A stretch of 64,000 nucleotides of DNA. It comes from Asterionellopsis glacialis (Eukaryota; Bacillariophyta; Plagiogrammaphyceae; Rhaphoneidales; Asterionellopsidaceae). The notes under the pieces are model-generated. The model worked only from the letters and a program-made list of their open reading frames with translations, had not been told where the DNA came from and searched no databases. This document shows positions 32,149-44,413 of this stretch, in pieces (within the stretch, counting starts at the first letter, position 1; each line of letters starts with the position of its first letter). The translations under genes were made by a program, and so were the position numbers. The DNA is taken from NCBI GenBank assembly GCA_014885115.2, contig WKLE02002445.1, positions 1 to 64,000 on the forward strand, read 5' to 3'.

Positions 32149-34267
32149 CTTGGACCGTTTCTTAGTTGTGAAGAACGGATATGTCGATGTGGTGAGGAAT
32201 CTAGGAAGTTTGTAAAAATGATTGGAATATGTTCGGGTAAGTTTTTCGTGGACCCACAAAGAAGTCTACACAAGGTATCGCGCATGGTACTGGTACCCCG
32301 TATTTTTCACTGATCAGTGAGTATTAGGTTGATGCTGACGGTAGAGAGAGGGTTTTCACAGAAGAGCGTTCTTCGAAAGAGCTCCTCTGTCATGTATATA
32401 TAGCACTTACAGTACCTGTTCCTGTACATAATCTCTTATGAACGAGGTAGGCAGCTAGGTTTTACTTGTACAATTGCAGTATAGATAGACAAAACCTTCA
32501 TGTTTACTGTACAAGGATATGTACCCGGTACCCATTGGTGCACAGTGCGAATAGAATGTGTTAGCACATGTACAGTATGATGTCTAAAAATAGTATTTAC
32601 ATATGTAAGTATCTGGGTACCATCAAGGACGAGTTCCTACGTATCAAATACCCTGGAAAAGGTAAACTATTTGAGCCAAATGAATGGTTTGTACTCACGC
32701 GTGATACAACTAAAACCGGTATCTCTAAGCTAGGACCTCCCAGGCAGCTGTTCTATGCAGGAATCATATAGGGCCTAGATGATATGCCTAAAATGACCGC
32801 CTTGTGTATGTACCAGGTCACCTCGTATGTACTCTGGTACCAGGTACGAGGTACCAATTCCAGTGATTATTGAAATGATACCTGGTGAAGCTGACAGATA
32901 GGACTACCTGTGTACCTACCTGTTACTGTAGTAATACATCGTACGTGTGCTGTATTTTTTGCATTATTATTTTTTTATATTTTTTAAGTACCTTAGTAGG
33001 TGCATAAAATGTCGTTTCTCTACTCTAGTGAAGCTGGGGGAACACTCTGGAACACAATTCCAATCTTCTTTGTAGCGCAATAGGTGCAGGTACTGGCCGT
33101 TTTTTAAATCATCTTTCTTCCTTCCGGACTTTTGTACGTAGTTCGTGACCAAAAAGTGTTTCTCGGGGAAATTTGAATTTTGGGGAGGGGTGGTGTAGTA
33201 GGACCTAGGAAACAATACCAAATTGGTGTTTTAGTTTTGGAGTACTGTACCTTATGACTTAAATGAATAGAGAAAGTATTAAAGTATCTAGTACAGGAGC
33301 AATACATGTTCAATTATTTTTTCAATCGGAAGGGGGGTAGGGGTTGGGTTTCAAAAACTCTTCATGTAGTCTTTATGTAATTTAAAATACGGGCTATTCG
33401 TTTGCAACGAATCAAGTAAAAGATTAAACGAACTAAAAGTGTCATACAAGAAATAAGTATCACTCAGACAAGACAAAAAAGCAATATGACAGGCTGCCAA
33501 TAAAGAGCAACTCAAATGGCACGTCATTCGCTAAAATTATTTTTGACAGACATGATCGTGACGAAATATATTTCGAAACAGAGAAGAGGCATGAAACCCA
33601 AAGTTGGACTACCAGGTAGTACTCTATCTAGTAAAGAGTCCTATCTGGCAGGTTTCATTTTGCGGTGTGTTATGGGTCATTCTTTACTGGAAGTAAAAAT
33701 AAATTTAGCTTTTTATGGGTCATTCTTTACTCGAAGTTTAAAAAAAATATAGCCCGACACAGCCTTATTATTCACAATTTTCCTTTTTGGCCGGGACACC
33801 ATTTTGCCAAGACAAGGATAAAATGACATTTTCGACATCCCCAAAGAATGGTCGAAAAAACCTTGTGTAGAAGCAGGGGTCAAAAATGAACAAAATCCAT
33901 CACGACGATGATGATATCAAATGAACGGCAACACCCCAAAAAACTAACAACAATCAACTGGCCATCCAACACAGAAGTGAAAGGAGACAAGTATGCAAAC
34001 ATATGTGATACTCATGAAATGCTTTGCACAGGGTCCACTATTATTTTTAAATGAGTCTGGCATAAAAAGTAAAACCTGAAAAATAATATGTTTTGTTTGT
34101 TGTTCTTTCAACTTCAAATTTTATTTCAGCCTTGCTACTACACCTTATAATTCAACAATCAACTGCATCTAGACTTATTTCAATCTCTACATAATCTGAA
34201 ACTATTTGATTGGTAGATTGGTGTTTTCCAAGAGCAGAGCCAAAAATGTAACATGGCTTGCACAGGA
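32149..34267. other. Gene-poor region with dispersed short repeats
   Basis: The right half of a promoter region plus featureless DNA. Contains TACCAGGTA at 32838-32846 amid many GGTAC/GTACC words (32280-32900), and a 25-nt direct repeat at 33670-33694 and 33713-33737. The small frames are not convincing. Confidence 0.5.
33670..33737. repeat. 25-nt direct repeat, 43-nt period
   Basis: TTATGGGTCATTCTTTACTG then GAAGT at 33670-33694 recurs at 33713-33737 with one mismatch (TCGAAGT). The intervening 18 nt is AT-rich. Confidence 0.8.
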
Positions 34268-35749
34268 TCAGCTGCAACTTGTGGCATCAAATTTGGCCAA
34301 AAATGGCCCAGGTTTGGAAGGATTTGTGATGCCATCATGGAAGGAGGAGCCAAGATATACTCTTGGGCTCCTGCATGCAGCTCCTGTCTTCCTTTTTTTA
34401 CTTACCTTTTTCTTCTTGGGTTGTTGCACCACCATTCTGGTGGCTTGGGCTGGTTGTGCTGTTGCCTCAGGCAGTTGCACGGGATTATTTGCACATTTTT
34501 TGCACTGGCACCTGTCGTTGAGTGGGTGCAGTGCCAATGTTGCATTCCTTTTTTGCTGCTCACAAAAAGTAAGCAGCAAAAAACCTCTCACCATTGTCTT
34601 CAGGTAGAGGACGTACATTTGGATGTACTTATTCTGTAATCCCTACCTTTGTTGCCATCAAATTGACAACAGCAAGGTCAGACTCATTAAAAAACAGCAG
34701 TTTGCCATGGAAAAATAACAGAACTTTGGAATGTTTGTCTGTGGTCAGGGAGTCAAATCTGTTCCTCTCTCTGACCTGCACATTCCACCTTGCTATTCCA
34801 TCAAGGTGGATGGAGTCAGCTAGTGACTCCCTAATGTTTGTGTTAGCCATATTGGCCTCCTCATAATGGAAGGCCTCAAGTCAACCTTCACCATGGTCCA
34901 ACTTGTAGGTACACAGATCATGCATGTCTTGGTTGGACCTCTTGGGTGGGTCTTTTTTTTCCTATACATCTTCTCTAAAGCTAAAACATCCTGTAAGTAA
35001 CAGGATGTCTTCTTATTGTTCTTCACCGCATCTTTTGTCTCAGATCCAAAAAAGGTTCTGCCTATTTTAGGGTCAATCCTTCCTCCTGCAGGGTCCTGAC
35101 CTAAACTGGCAGTGCATTTGTACTTAACAAACCAGTTGTCCAGGTTCTGGATTGTCTCTGGGGAAGGATAGGTGTCCTTCCTCAGGTACTTGTGGTACAA
35201 CTTCCAGGTCTTGGTCTTTTTTGGGTTTCTGATATCAGATTCTGTATGGGACTTACCATTCAGAGTCCCATTTTTCAGGCTATTTAGTAACTTAGCCATG
35301 TCCTAACTGACAAGCAAGCATGGGTCCATGCCCATAGATAATCATCATACGGTCCAGCAGGTCTGATGTGGACCTGCTCAAAAGTAGTTTGGTTGTCAAG
35401 TATTTTGCCAAGACTGGAAAAGATGCCTGCATCCATTTTGGTAAAGTATTTAGGGTTGGCTGATTCATTTCTATTTTTTTGTAAAGCTCAGCAAGGAGGA
35501 TAACTTCCTGCTTTTGTGTCAGTCATTTTGTCTTGCATGACAAGTAACGGCTGCAACAGTTGCATTTTTTGCACGCACCGATGCCACTTTTTCTGTGTTG
35601 GCTTTCAATGCCCATGGTGAAAAATAACAACAGTCAACATAATGAGGTGAGAGATGAAGTATAAAAAGAAAACTTTCATCAAAAAGAATTTCCATAACAA
35701 TCAACTTACCTTTTGGGACAACAATAATGGTGTTGTCATGAGACCTCAT
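34268..35749 (-). pseudogene. Decayed coding remnant of unidentified type
   Basis: Four successive minus-strand frames (35519-35749, 34820-35299, 34629-34850, 34268-34618), plus an unlisted stretch at ~35290-35460 reading MDAGIFSSLGKILDNQTTFE, follow each other with stops and frame changes between them. Several parts have a clear protein look: NLDNWFVKYKCTASLGQDPA, VLLFFHGKLLFFNESDLAVV and a terminal CQCKKCANN. The order and shared strand suggest one former gene broken by frameshifts. I cannot match it to a known transposon or host family. The surrounding DNA is CpG-poor, as for old repeats in this window. Mobile-element origin is only an inference; a host pseudogene is possible. Confidence 0.4.
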
Positions 35750-38700
35750 TTTTTGTCTTCAAAGAAAAAGGAAAATGCCTATTGTGTCATATTTGTGTGG
35801 GGGGGGTTGTTGGGTGTGCACAAGCTTGTATGTGAGATTTGGCCATATTTGGTTTTCAACCAAATATAGTAAAAATGGTACAAAACAATTGATCTAAGGG
35901 AAAAGAATGGTTCCGATGCATTCTAATGCATCCTGATGCTTTTCATTCATTTCTGTATCAAATGAAGAGTATGGATATTTGTGTACCAGGTTGCTAAGTA
36001 ATTTAGAGGACTTTCCAAAAAAATCATGATTTCATGAAGTATATTTTCAGAAAGTTGATCAAGTCCTACAAGTAAAGTTAGGGTTCTGAGCTCCCTAATT
36101 GGCTGAATGTAGCACCTCAGAGAGCTTTCCCCCCACTAAACCACGATTTTGCATTACTTTGAACTTTTGTGTCCATCAAATGGTGCTGAATCTTTTCCAC
36201 TCATAGATAATACAGTAAAAACTGTACCAGAGAAAAAACATGACATAGTTTCAGCAAAGACATTTGCATTTTCTGCATGACCCATTGAGGATCAAGAACC
36301 AGGATGGAATTGAAGATATTAAATCACATTGAGAAGGGAAAAATGAGGACAATACCAGAGACCAGGAAAGCACTCAAGTCTCCTATTCATTTTCAAGCAT
36401 AGCAGCAGCAGTGATTCAATAGAAACAGAGGTGCATGCTAGTTAGTAGATACAAATTCACCTGTCATAGAGGAAACAAGGTCAAGAGGAGCAGGATGGAA
36501 TGGGCAATCAACAGCAAAGAAAGAAGAGAACTGTGAATAAATAGTAAAGTGGAACACAAGTCTGAGTGAGCAGCACCAAATGCCTGATAAACCAAAGCAG
36601 TCATAGGAAAAAATGAAACACTCATTTTAGCATGACAGAGACTGTGATAATTGATGACCAAAAGTAGCTACTGCTGCAGATGCATAATGTGATAAGAAGC
36701 AATTTACCTATAAGAAATAAAAGTAGTAGAGCAGACAAGACAGAGCACAAAGACAATTACTTGCAGTGTGTTTCTAACAACTCTGGCTTGTAACTAATTG
36801 GTAAGATATCTATGCCTGCTCTATCTCTTGTGATCTTGTTCATCCTGCTAAGCCAGTACATACCACATAAAGCCACCAAAAACCTACTGAATTAAGAATG
36901 AAGATAAGAACAATCAGTATCAAAGCTAAAAGAAAAACAAATCATCATCCTTGCATTTTTATCAAACTCACTCCCACATAATAACAACCTCAAAAACTTG
37001 ATCAACAGCCAGCCTTGCCAAACCATTGAAAATGTGAAATGCAAAAGCAAAATGGACATTACCCTTTCAATCTTTTCAGTGAATCCAATGCTTAAAAAAC
37101 TCACATTTTTTTAAAAAAAACTTGCTAAGGTTTTTCCATGTCTAAGAGCAGCTATAAAATGAGTGAAGAGAGATCAGTACCAAAACATATGGGAGACCAA
37201 AAAACACAAAATCTGCTGATTTGATCATACTCTTGATTCTCTAAAAATGGTTTTGGTTTTTTACATAACACAAAAAAGAAACCCAAGAATTTGATGTGTG
37301 TAAGCTATTCTGTTAAGACCCAGTATGTATCACATGTTGCCCCAAGAATCCGAGCTTCTCAGTATGTCATCAATGCAAACAATCAGTTTACAATATTGTT
37401 AACACAGCAGAAAACCAATCCATCAAGAATTTCCAATTTTCTTAAGGGTTTATGCCAATGCCACTAGACACAGTGTGGTTACATGGAGAAGTGTGCAACT
37501 AATCAACCTTTACCATCTGTCTGATAATAGTTGATGCGTCCTCAATACTTTTGGAATGGAGGTCACCATGGCAACGAAACCAAAAATTGCTTGAAAGCTA
37601 TTTTCGATTTGGACACCATGGTGACCTCCATTCCAAAAGTATTGCTGTCATCGTCGACGGCTTTTCATCTCAAATTTGATAGTTGGTAATGCTGTATACA
37701 TGACCGTATAAAAAACTTCGTTTTTTTTGTTTTCAAGAAAAATTACTTAAGAAAAATAAATTACACAGAGTATCCCACTGTTTTTATTACTTATGGTTTT
37801 TTTAATGGTCTTCCCATATTTTTGTATTGGTGCTATTTTCTGCAAGATTAATTTCAGAGTCTCACAGAAGCCGTTACATTTTCTGAAAGATTATTTATAG
37901 CTTTTATTTTAATGGATTTTAATCTAAGTAACTTTGTTTGGATACACATTCACATTCAAACCTGGAACTGGTCTTCTTGCTGGTAATAATCATGATCTAG
38001 AGAACGAGCTTTCAAACAGTATATAGATGCCTGGGGTGAAAACAGACTCCTGAAATTTTTGTCTCAACTATTATCAGACAGACGGTAGCACGTAATCAAG
38101 CTCTAGCATGCCCTGGCACTAGACATTGAAACACAATACCATCTCTAGCAACACTAGCTTCTCTTTCCAACACATAAGTTGGCTTGGATAGCACAAAAGA
38201 TGCAGACAGCACTATATTGTTGACTGTTGATAATCTTGCTGTGGGCTGGGCTGTGACTGTCTGTCTGACTTTCTCTGTGTGTGCTTTAGTGGATCGTGAC
38301 GTGTGTGTGACAAAAAATATTGAATTTGATTGGTGGAAAATATCGGGGATCCGACTTTTTCAAAATCCCGGATATGATGGAAATGTTGGGTGTTTTTCCG
38401 TTGTTCCGATACATATCTCTAGCGGAGGAGAGCCAATCCTCGATATTCTGCCCGTCGTCCAAATAGCTCCCGTTTTGGGGGGGTCCATATTGAAATATCG
38501 GGGAACCGTCCGCAAGGAACCGCCTGACTGACTGTGTCGCGAGAGAGAACGGCCGTGCAAAACCACAAAAACCGCACGCTGTTTTTTTCTGACAACATGC
38601 AACGTCAGATAGATACATCATCGCCAAACATGCAAATTTACGCTTCATATCGATATCCATATCGTACTTCTCAGAGCCACTCGATGGACGAATCTGAACA

Positions 38701-39198
38701 ACCTCTGACGATGTAGAAAAGGATTATTACTAATGTGCAATTAGCTCAAGTTTTGTGGACCATTACAGATTGTCAACAACCATTTTTTGGGTGGACCATA
38801 TTGAAGGAATTAGCTGAGACTAATCCTTTGAAATTATTTACCACTTAGCAATGATGACAAGTGACACTATCTTGAGCAAGTGGTCTCTGGTGTCTTTAGC
38901 TTTCAATGCAAGTTAGTAGAGAAGGCTGTTACGTAAAACGACACAAGTTATTGGTCTCTGAGCACACGTGTAGGTCATGGAACAGATTGTAGGTTGGTAG
39001 CGTCTATAAATTATTTATCTTTAAAAAAGACTTCGAACAGGTGAAAAGGCACTTGATCGCGTCAAAATCTTTGTCCAGACTAGTGTCAAAAATACTTATT
39101 TCGTTGTAGGATGTCTGGACGAGAGTATTGTGGAAGCAGCTTCACTCATAGACGCGTGGTTGCAGTCGGGAGAATTCTCTAAACGGTTGGTGTGAACT
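35750..39198. other. Gene-poor, CpG-depleted region
   Basis: No credible gene. 36146-37350 (1205 nt) has no CpG on reading every line. CpG reappears from ~38200 onward, where two overlapping open frames (38184-38531 plus, 38286-38660 minus) are shadows without coding support. The hairpin at 37543-37644 is listed separately. Confidence 0.6.
37543..37644. repeat. Perfect 29-bp inverted repeat (foldback)
   Basis: CAATACTTTTGGAATGGAGG TCACCATGG at 37543-37571 is exactly reverse-complemented at 37616-37644, with a 44-nt loop. A perfect match of this length in otherwise decayed DNA suggests recent origin or selection. It could be a small foldback transposon or a small-RNA precursor. Confidence 0.85.
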
Positions 39199-40201
39199 TC
39201 AAGAAGGCAGGGTGGTTTGTTTTCTGGTTACCTCTTCGTCCACATCTGCGGCAATTATTGCTTGCAGAGGGTTCTCTTCTAACCATTTCTTATACTCAGG
39301 AGTCCGTTTGACCGTGATAACAATCCGCGCTCTTCGAAGTTCCCTGCCACCTGGACCTCCTTTTGAGCCCTTTGATTTCCAAGTAACTTCACCTTGAGGT
39401 GGCGTTTCTTTTCCAGCTTGTGCTACTACGCCGGGTGATTCAGGCAAAGGTGCAATGCTTCTAGCGTACGTGGGAGCTTGCCCCTGAGCACCTGCAGTAC
39501 CAGTACCCTTGCTTTGAGGCTTGCTCGTCGGAGTATGTTCTTGTTTCCCTGCATCCTCGGCAGTTGTTGTCGGTGACTTCTTCTTCTTCGGTTCGACGGT
39601 CACATATGCTGTTTGAACCCTGTAATAGTAAACAAGAACGTACAAGGGAAAAATTAAACATTGTCATTCAGTAGAGACCCTGGTGAACAAGATTGATTTT
39701 ACGAAGGTAGACGTACCCAACGATTGTAGCAAGTTTCGACCGCTCTAGCAGGTGTGCGGCATCAACTGCAGAAACGATCGCGCCTTCTAAAGCAGAGAGG
39801 TCACACATTTCATCCGTTACAAGAAACTTCCTCGCCAAATTAAAAAATGCGGCTGGACCCTTTGAGGCGCTGACTGCAATCACCTGTCTAGGCTTCGTGT
39901 CAGAATCTGTAGCTACTTCCACTGGTTTCGACGAGTCGCCCTTAGCTGCAGGCTTTAGTTCCCCTTCTTCAGTTTCTTCCACTATTCCGGACTCCCTTGT
40001 GCCTTCTGCCTTTGAAATGCTAGTCGTTCGTCCCGGAACTTCGTCTCCTGGTGTTGATGGCTCTGTCCCTTGGTCAGAAGGTGGGGACGATGCCTCCGAT
40101 TTGACGCTCTGCTTCTGTGGTGTTGATGACACGGATTCTTCACCGACTACTTCTTCGCTTCGCTCTGAAGATGCATTCCCTCCCCCCCCTTCTGTGGACA
40201 T
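39199..40201 (-). CDS. Alba-domain DNA/RNA-binding protein
   Basis: Two exons, 39717-40201 and 39199-39619 (GTACGT donor, TTACAG acceptor, phase 2, intron 39620-39716), giving 301 aa. The first ~105 residues are a disordered Ser/Glu/Pro-rich leader. The Alba fold follows: VIAVSASKGPAAFFNLARKF as strand and helix, LSALEGAIVSAVDAAHLLER as the second helix with the usual Ala/Ile spacing, LATIVGVQTAYVTV across the splice site, and RRARIVITVKRTPEYKKWL as the last hairpin. A low-complexity insert of about 60 residues splits the last two strands. Alba proteins bind RNA and DNA, often in translation control or chromatin. No targeting signal is visible, so cytosol or nucleus is likely. It is an isolated gene between two CpG-poor blocks. 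Confidence 0.8.
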
Positions 40202-43200
40202 TCTAACTGGGAACTGCAGACACAGTAACCAAGTGCCTTATTTCCGTTTTTCCTCCGTTTCCAAAAAAAATGAACTACTTTCGAAGACGACGAGGTATCA
40301 TGCTGTGAGCGTCGAACACACAATCCTAATTTTGCCCGACAAAAATCACCCTTCCTGCGGCAAAACTTCCAATGCGGTTATCGTTGCTTTGGAATTGTCT
40401 TGGTTAAGTCGTTAAAAGGCTCGACGGGGGGAGGTTTCACGAGAGTTCGTCTCCGCAACAAAGTGAAGAGAAGAAAATCCTTGCCTTCAACACGAAATGC
40501 AGTACTACAACGACGTGACAAGTCTACAGATTTTTTTTTTCGGAAAATCTTGTCATCCTCGAGTGCAAGTTGCATCAGGTCGAGTCAAGAGGTGGTGTTA
40601 AACGCGCGAAAAATACATCATATACGCGCGGGAGCTCGATCCTTTACAACGTTACCTCAAGAAAGGCTGACGTCTGACGTAGCCTCACATTGCCGTTCGC
40701 TCGTGTGCCTACATTCAGTACTTCTAGTCCTGTAGTATATATACGTACCAGGTACCAGGTACGAGATAAGGTAAGCCAGAATACCTGGTATGAGCTAGAC
40801 AGAGAGTCCTACGTACACAATCAGTTGTAGTCCTCTAACTTGTATGAAAAATTTTAACTGACTGGGTCGACTACGCCAACCTGGAACCTGGTAGTACCAT
40901 TCAACAATCAATAAGGTGCTGCAGCACTTTATGAGCTCCAAAGTTTGTTGTGATGATTGTACCCCTTGCTAGCCAAAAAAATATTTATTTAGCTACTGTA
41001 TCCTTGTTACATGTGGGTATTGTCATCGTAAATATTAGCTTGACAGGAAACCAGCCATTGTTGAAGAACTATTATCCAAATATCAACAAAAACCTTTCTG
41101 TGTTTTTTCTAAACAAAAGGAACAAAATCATTGTTGCAGTTGTTGGTAGTCCTATTGCAGTAGGGAAGTCTGCAAAGTCGTGTACTACACATGACTCACA
41201 TACATGACATCAATCAACCACAGTGCGGCGTAGCCATGACATGATAGTATAACAGGTGCAGCCTTCATGTGGAAACTCTGTGTGAAAACAACTCCAGTCA
41301 TGACACGATGATGTCAGATGCACGGAACGTGCACTGACACTCTGTAGAAGTATGACTCCAGGAATTACACCAAACAGATGATCAAACAGGCACTAATTGG
41401 TTGCCTCAAGAAATTTGGTTTATATAAGGAAACCGAACTCTGATAGATGCAAACTCTAAGTAACTCGCGTGTAGAATTCAGTACAAATACAGGTGTCAAA
41501 GTCGGACTGGTGGGTTGTCAAGAGTTTTTAGAGACTAGTTAAAAATAGCTCATAATTTATTCACTCTAGAAAACAAACTACTTCCCTATTTTCATCATTA
41601 TTGTCAGCATAGTATACCTATCCTTCTAGCTTTTGTTGTAACAAACTGGCAGCAAAGTCATCTACTAGTGCACCTATCCAGGTACCAACATTGTATCAAG
41701 GTCAGTTCAATTTTATAGCTGCATTTCAGTTCTTCATTTGATACATCAACAAGTTGAGGAAAAGCAGATAGAAACATTTGCTGATTCACTTTTTTATCTG
41801 TTGTAAGTCTTTTGAAGAACTAATTCAAGCCACCTGCTTCCCAAATATCTCCAAGAATAACTTTCTAGGGCATTTTCAACCCCCAAACTTCACAGCTTGT
41901 TACAGTTTTTGTTATGGCAGGTGCTCTTTTTAATAGATACTGTCAAAATGAGCAACAAAGCAGTCTAGTAATTTCCAAAATCCTAAAAGGGCTCTTCAAG
42001 TACTATAGTATCAGGTACTGGTACAATATAGAGGGGGCAAACTCTCTAATCCAGTACATCTACTCCTAGTTAATTAGTGATGTATGATTGTTTTACCATG
42101 CATTGCTGAACTCATTTAGAAAAATTGTAAGAAAAGGGCCTCATGATGTGGACCTGTTTCTAAATGAGCCCCTTTTTATTCTCTGGAGAGCCAATTGTCT
42201 GATCTTAATGCATCATGACATCATATGTAAGCTACAAACAAAATCCAGCTTTAGTTTGTTGATGCTCATTAATTAACACCTGCTAACTTTCTTCATTAAA
42301 TATAAAAACATATATGTAGCATTTTAGTTGTCATGCTTTTCAAAACAATTGTGTAGAGTAATCTGTCCAGAATTTGCTGTGTGGACATCTCTTTGCAGGA
42401 GGATGGAGCCTTTGTGTAACAGCTTTATTGCAGAGTTAGCAGTACCAATCAAAGCAATATTTTGCAAGACTCCTGGGAAAAATGAAATATACAACTACCA
42501 ATTTTTTACAGTTGTTGAAGAATTGATACCAGAGATTCAAAATTGCCATTAACACTAAAATGCTGTTGGCCTGCTCAAAATTTGAAAAACTTTACATGTA
42601 AGATATATAGTATACAACAAGATTTTTTTAAATATAAAATGATATTCTGTTTTCAGTAAAATTCAGTAAAATATACCAATATTCCAAAACATATCAAAGT
42701 CCAGAGTGCAATACAAGATTTGTACATCTATCATAACAAGAAAATACCATAACCATGCACAGAAATCTGTATACATGAATTTTTGGGTGAGTCTAATGGG
42801 TTACACTCTTAATCTTGGTATGCTCTCTCTAGAGAAAACCACAGAGAAGATAGTAATTTAAAGTTTTTCTAGGAGAAGTCTAACTAGTCACACTCTTAAT
42901 CTTTGTATGTTCACTGTAAAATACCACAGAGAAGATAAAATTTGAGCTTTTTCCAGAATTTGATTTTTGTGTATTTAGTATGTATATGAGTTTAACTGGT
43001 TATACTAATTTTACATTAGTCTAACAGGTCAGACTCATTTCTACACATGGATACTATAAAACATAGTAGAAGGAGGACTACTATATATTTGTACCAAAAA
43101 TAGATACCAATATTTGGGTCATACATTATTTTATTTCATTCAAAAAAAATTTTTTAGGGGGGGTTGCCACAACCAGCATGTATTTACTAAAGGCAAATAT

Positions 43201-44413
43201 TAGTATCTGAACATATTAAACTATTCTACCTAATCCTGCTGGAACAACTTGGAAGCAAATTTGTAGGGACCTACAATTCATACAAGCAATAAATGTATTA
43301 AGATTATATTTTGAAACTTCATACAATTGGAACTTCTAATATTTTTATTGGTTCCTAATGATTGTTTTTGTTTTAGAATGAGTATAGCATCAGTGCTGTA
43401 ATGAAAATAAAGATCAGCATTCTCCCTTATTTCAGAAGAATGGCATTTTTATGTGTTTTTTCAAGTATGCTTGAACAGAGTATCTTTAAGTAGTTATTTA
43501 AAAACACACAATTTTTACATGTTACTGTAGCATGCAGTGTTTGACTTGAATTTGTCTGTACATTAGAATATCATCTACAAACCTCTGGCATGATCTGATT
43601 GAGCAATCTGTAATATTTTACACTGGCACTATGCTTGCAACAATATTGAAATTAGAGAAGTAGATTTTGTTAGAGTGAATAAATTATGAGCAATCCTTGC
43701 CAATCAACCAGTCCAGCTCTGACACCCACATTTTGTACTGGACCCTACAAACAAACTACATAGACTTCTCTTCCAGTAGGGTTTGGTTTTGCCTATATAA
43801 CCAAACTCTTTCAAATGGCCAATTAGTACCCACCAGATCACCTGTTTGGTGTCACAACTGGAATTATACTGACATTAAGTGACAGTGCACATACTGCGCC
43901 CATGACACTATCATGTTACAGTCAGTCCATATGCCTGCCATGCACATGGAACCACAATTAGTCAAATTTGAAATCATAACTGGTCTTTTGCTGTATGCAA
44001 AAAAAGGAGTTTGGTATCTTACCCATCTCTAACTTTCAAGATACTAGAGACAGCATCCAGAAGGCTACAGGGATAGATATTGGGCAAACCTCCTTCCATT
44101 GTTGGATTCTTGTGGCTTGGTTAGCACAAAAGTCACCTCTGATGTTAGAGATACTCTTGTATCCCATCAGCAGTGGGAGGGAGTTGCATTTGCACTTTCA
44201 AAGCATGTGCAACTTCAGATAAGATCAGTATGTTTTTAAAAGCAAACTAACCAATATTTCTTTTGTCTTGGAATATCTTTTCATTCTTCACCTATTCAAC
44301 AGATGAATCCTGGCAGATCTTATTTACCAATTTGTGCTGTATGAGAAAAAAGGATAGACAAGGCATTGCATAACAAAAGATATTCAGTTGAATACAGTGT
44401 GAATGAAGAAATT
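40202..44413. other. Gene-poor region including a CpG-free block
   Basis: Upstream of the Alba gene, then AT-rich DNA with no credible gene. Three TACCWGGTA copies at 40746-40754, 40753-40761 and 40782-40790 lie within 45 nt. From 41505 to 43896 there is no CpG at all (2392 nt). A decayed minisatellite at 42790-43037 is listed separately. Confidence 0.6.
42790..43037. repeat. Decayed tandem repeat with AGTCTAACNGGT starts
   Basis: Units beginning AGTCTAATGGGT (42790) and AGTCTAACTAGT (42877) share ACACTCTTAATCTT and CCACAGAGAAGATA at the same offsets, a period of 87 nt. Shorter relatives start at 42989 (AGTTTAACTGGT) and 43018 (AGTCTAACAGGT). Confidence 0.6.

Noticed and set aside
38184..38660. 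Overlapping plus and minus open frames of 115 and 124 residues
   Set aside because: They mirror each other on opposite strands; the plus one lacks an ATG start and neither has a recognisable motif.
40400..40735. 111-codon frame upstream of the Alba gene
   Set aside because: No ATG at the start, no coding character, and antisense frames overlap; likely Alba promoter DNA.
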